A DNA stretch of 31,105 nucleotides from Chara braunii. Taxonomy: Eukaryota > Streptophyta > Charophyceae > Charales > Characeae. The position numbers were made by a program, and so were the translations under genes. The notes beneath the pieces were generated by a model that saw only the letters and a list, made by a program, of their open reading frames with translations, was not told where the DNA came from and ran no database searches. Every line of letters starts with the position of its first letter. Positions within the stretch are counted from its first letter, which is position 1. Location of the stretch: the NCBI GenBank assembly GCA_003427395.1, contig BFEA01000446.1, forward strand, positions 752,980 to 784,084, in the 5' to 3' direction. Below, piece by piece: positions 29,434 through 31,105 of this stretch.

Positions 29434-29728
29434 CTGCACCATAGCTAGAAGCTCAGGGTGGGGAGGAAGAAGAAGTCTCCCGCGGATTATGATCAAATCT
29501 TGTAAATAATTGGTTTCTGGGTGCTGACAACGTGGTTGGAATTCTTGGAAGCACAGTGCGTTGATTGGCTGGAGCAAGAGGGATATTAATAAGATCAATT
29601 TAGATGTGTTTTCAATTCTATATTTGGTTTTAAAAGTGCTTCCCCTGTGTATTCTCTTGTCATTGCGCATGTGTATGGGAAAGTGTGGATGTCATGCTGT
29701 ATCTCGTTTCAATCAGGCACAAAACACC
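29434..29728 (+). repeat. Tandem duplication, unit 2 (uninterrupted)
   Basis: Directly adjoins unit 1. It preserves the sequence TATATTTGGTTTTAAAAG where unit 1 carries the LTR, so it serves as an internal record of the empty insertion site. Confidence 0.8.
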
Positions 29729-29850
29729 TGAGTCCCAGTCTCGAGTCCTAGTCCCTATCCTGATTCCCAGTCCTTAGTCCCATGTCCCAGTCCCAGTCCC
29801 AGGTCCGAGTCCCAAGTCGCAGTCCCGAGTCTTAGTCCTGGGGCACAGTC
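29729..29850 (+). repeat. Degenerate (AGTCCC)n array
   Basis: About 18 variable hexamer units (AGTCCC, AGTCCT, GAGTCCC). Confidence 0.88.
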
Positions 29851-30578
29851 CTTGTTCGATTGATGGCACTAGTCGCATGTACAATCTTCACGAATGCTTG
29901 GCTGATAGAGCTAGTCTACGGCGCTGGCCGCCCTTACGGAGTAGCCAGAGCCAGGTCCAGAGTGAGGTTTTGAGGGTGAGTGAAGTTGAGAGCTATTCAC
30001 AGAGAGAGAGACCTTGGAGAGGAGAGAGAAGTGAGGCTGGAGGGACCGGTGGTGAACGGAGTTAACCGTGTAAAACACTGAAAGCATGATTGCCTCACAG
30101 TTTCACCCTGTATTTGTTTTCGTTCTCGTTTTTGTATATGGTGTCCACTCTATGGAGTGGCGGCAAGTTTGGTTAAGAAGGCCTTTCGGTTTTCTTATAA
30201 ATAGCATTCAAAAAACGTTGAAATTTTGGGCGTCCATTAACCTTCTATCGCTGGAGGAGAGAGTGACCATACCGGGGAGAGCTTGCAGGCGGCCATAGCC
30301 ACTCCTTGTGTAACGACAATCCTGTGTAATGGAGTTGATTGGCAGACACTGTCTTTGCGTTACATCTCACCTGTGCTCTGTATGTGTGAGCTTCAGCTTG
30401 GTGTGGGGTGCTGTGCATGGATGCTCGGTCTCAAAGCAACTTGATCTTTTCAATTGATTATTTTGCTCTTGTTTTTTTCGTTGTTTTTATCGTTAACTGT
30501 TGGCAATTTTGCTGTCCCTCTGTCCGTCTTTTTCTGGGGCATCACCTGCTCCTTTTTTTTGTTTCGTGTTGACAACAG
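29851..30578. other. 3' part of intron B
   Basis: No recognisable gene. T-rich before the acceptor at 30576-30578. Confidence 0.5.
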
Positions 30579-30869
30579 CATAAATCCTTAAGGGATCCAG
30601 ATAGTCATGTCCTGTATAGACCTCTCAGGTGCTCAGTGCCGCTTCCTGAATTTGAGAACAGGTTCTTTTGTATATCACAATATGATGATGACGAGCGGCA
30701 GTATGCAAAATGTATGGTTAAGGCTCTTGGCGGTAAATTCAGCGAAATACTGAAGAACAAGACTACTCACCTCCTATGTCGAGTTGCAGGGGGAGAGAAG
30801 TACCGTGTAGCCCTCACGTTGAATGCCACCATTGTCACTCTGGACTGGCTTCTTGCTTGTGTCAATCAG
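30579..30869 (+). CDS. BRCT-domain gene, exon C (linker plus BRCT domain 2)
   Basis: 97 codons, phase 0 at both ends, from acceptor GACAACAG to donor CAATCAG|GTCGGT. It opens with SHVLYRPLRCSVPLPEFE, a linker I associate with TopBP1/MEI1-type plant BRCT proteins. An entire BRCT domain follows: FFCISQYDDDERQY (strand 1 and helix 1), ALGGKFSEIL, KTTHLLCR (third strand), GGEKYRVAL and TIVTLDWLLACVNQ with the conserved Trp and Cys. The splice position right after the domain supports the donor. The protein probably acts in DNA replication checkpoint, repair or meiosis. The family assignment within BRCT proteins is from memory and less certain than the fold. Confidence 0.85.
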
Positions 30870-30875
30870 GTCGGT

Positions 30876-30876
<1 letters not shown>

Positions 30877-30933
<57 letters not shown>
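30877..30933. repeat. (CT)n microsatellite
   Basis: About 28 CT units starting within 10 bp of the exon C splice donor. Confidence 0.97.
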
Positions 30934-30935
<2 letters not shown>

Positions 30936-31014
30936 CCACCCGCCCTCTGCCTCTGCCTCTGCCTCATCAGAAGATCCTGGATTTGAAACTTTACATGCCC
31001 AAATAGAAATGCTA

Positions 31015-31017
<3 letters not shown>

Positions 31018-31105
<88 letters not shown>
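31018..31105. repeat. (CT)n microsatellite at the window edge
   Basis: About 44 CT units running off the end of the window. Confidence 0.97.

Larger units (their letters stand above)
22277..30578 (+). other. Intron B of the BRCT gene (TE-filled)
   Basis: Begins GTACAC and ends with a T-rich tract and GACAACAG. It carries a MITE, CCGGAC inverted repeats, a decayed gypsy pol, a tandem duplication and a solo LTR. Direct joining of exons B and C gives a plausible BRCT-linker-BRCT protein, so no exon need be missing in between, though a micro-exon cannot be excluded. Confidence 0.6.
30870..31105 (+). other. Start of the next intron
   Basis: Begins GTCGGTGCTCTCT and consists mostly of TC repeats to the window edge. 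The gene evidently continues beyond the window. Confidence 0.6.

Overview
This window looks like nuclear DNA from a streptophyte, most likely a charophyte alga such as Chara. That assignment is inference. It rests on a plant-type U2 snRNA 5' end, a cytochrome b fragment resembling plant and charophyte mitochondrial cob, TTTAGGG-type telomere-like motifs, chromovirus (Ty3/gypsy) elements and very long transposon-filled introns. No bacterial gene organisation, rRNA or CRISPR array is visible.

The one host gene I can support lies on the + strand. It shows as three exons (about 14928-15562, 22100-22276 and 30579-30869) separated by introns of about 6.5 and 8.3 kb. All three junctions are phase 0. 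Spliced together, the exons encode a disordered linker and then two consecutive BRCT domains, with a linker and second domain of the TopBP1/MEI1 kind. The first BRCT domain is itself split by the 6.5-kb intron. The gene probably starts upstream and continues past the right edge.

Layout. 1-3256: microsatellite, degenerate minisatellites, a LINE-tail copy and unassigned repeat DNA. 3257-11822: one nearly complete Ty3/gypsy chromovirus on the - strand, with 782-bp LTRs, a gag ORF with a CCHC knuckle, and a pol region in the -1 frame encoding protease, RT, RNase H, integrase and chromodomain. The gag-pol overlap carries a canonical GGGAAAC slippery heptamer in the correct register, followed after 8 nt by a hairpin. 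Pol is broken by two stop codons and one frameshift, and a run of Ns hides the primer binding site. 11823-14927: low-complexity DNA, a dimeric tRNA-like SINE and a mitochondrial cob insertion. 15563-22099 (intron): LINE-tail copies, a tRNA-headed SINE, a U2 fragment, a U6 pseudogene, an LTR relative and a 5'-truncated LINE. 22277-30578 (intron): a MITE with 36-bp perfect inverted repeats, CCGGAC-rich inverted repeats, a decayed second chromovirus pol, and a solo LTR inserted in one half of a tandem duplication. Both window edges are (GA/TC)n.

The most notable items are the gag-pol frameshift signal, the TE-swollen BRCT gene, and the cluster of small-RNA-derived retrocopies (U2, U6, tRNA-like) in the same intron as a LINE, a plausible source of the machinery that made them.
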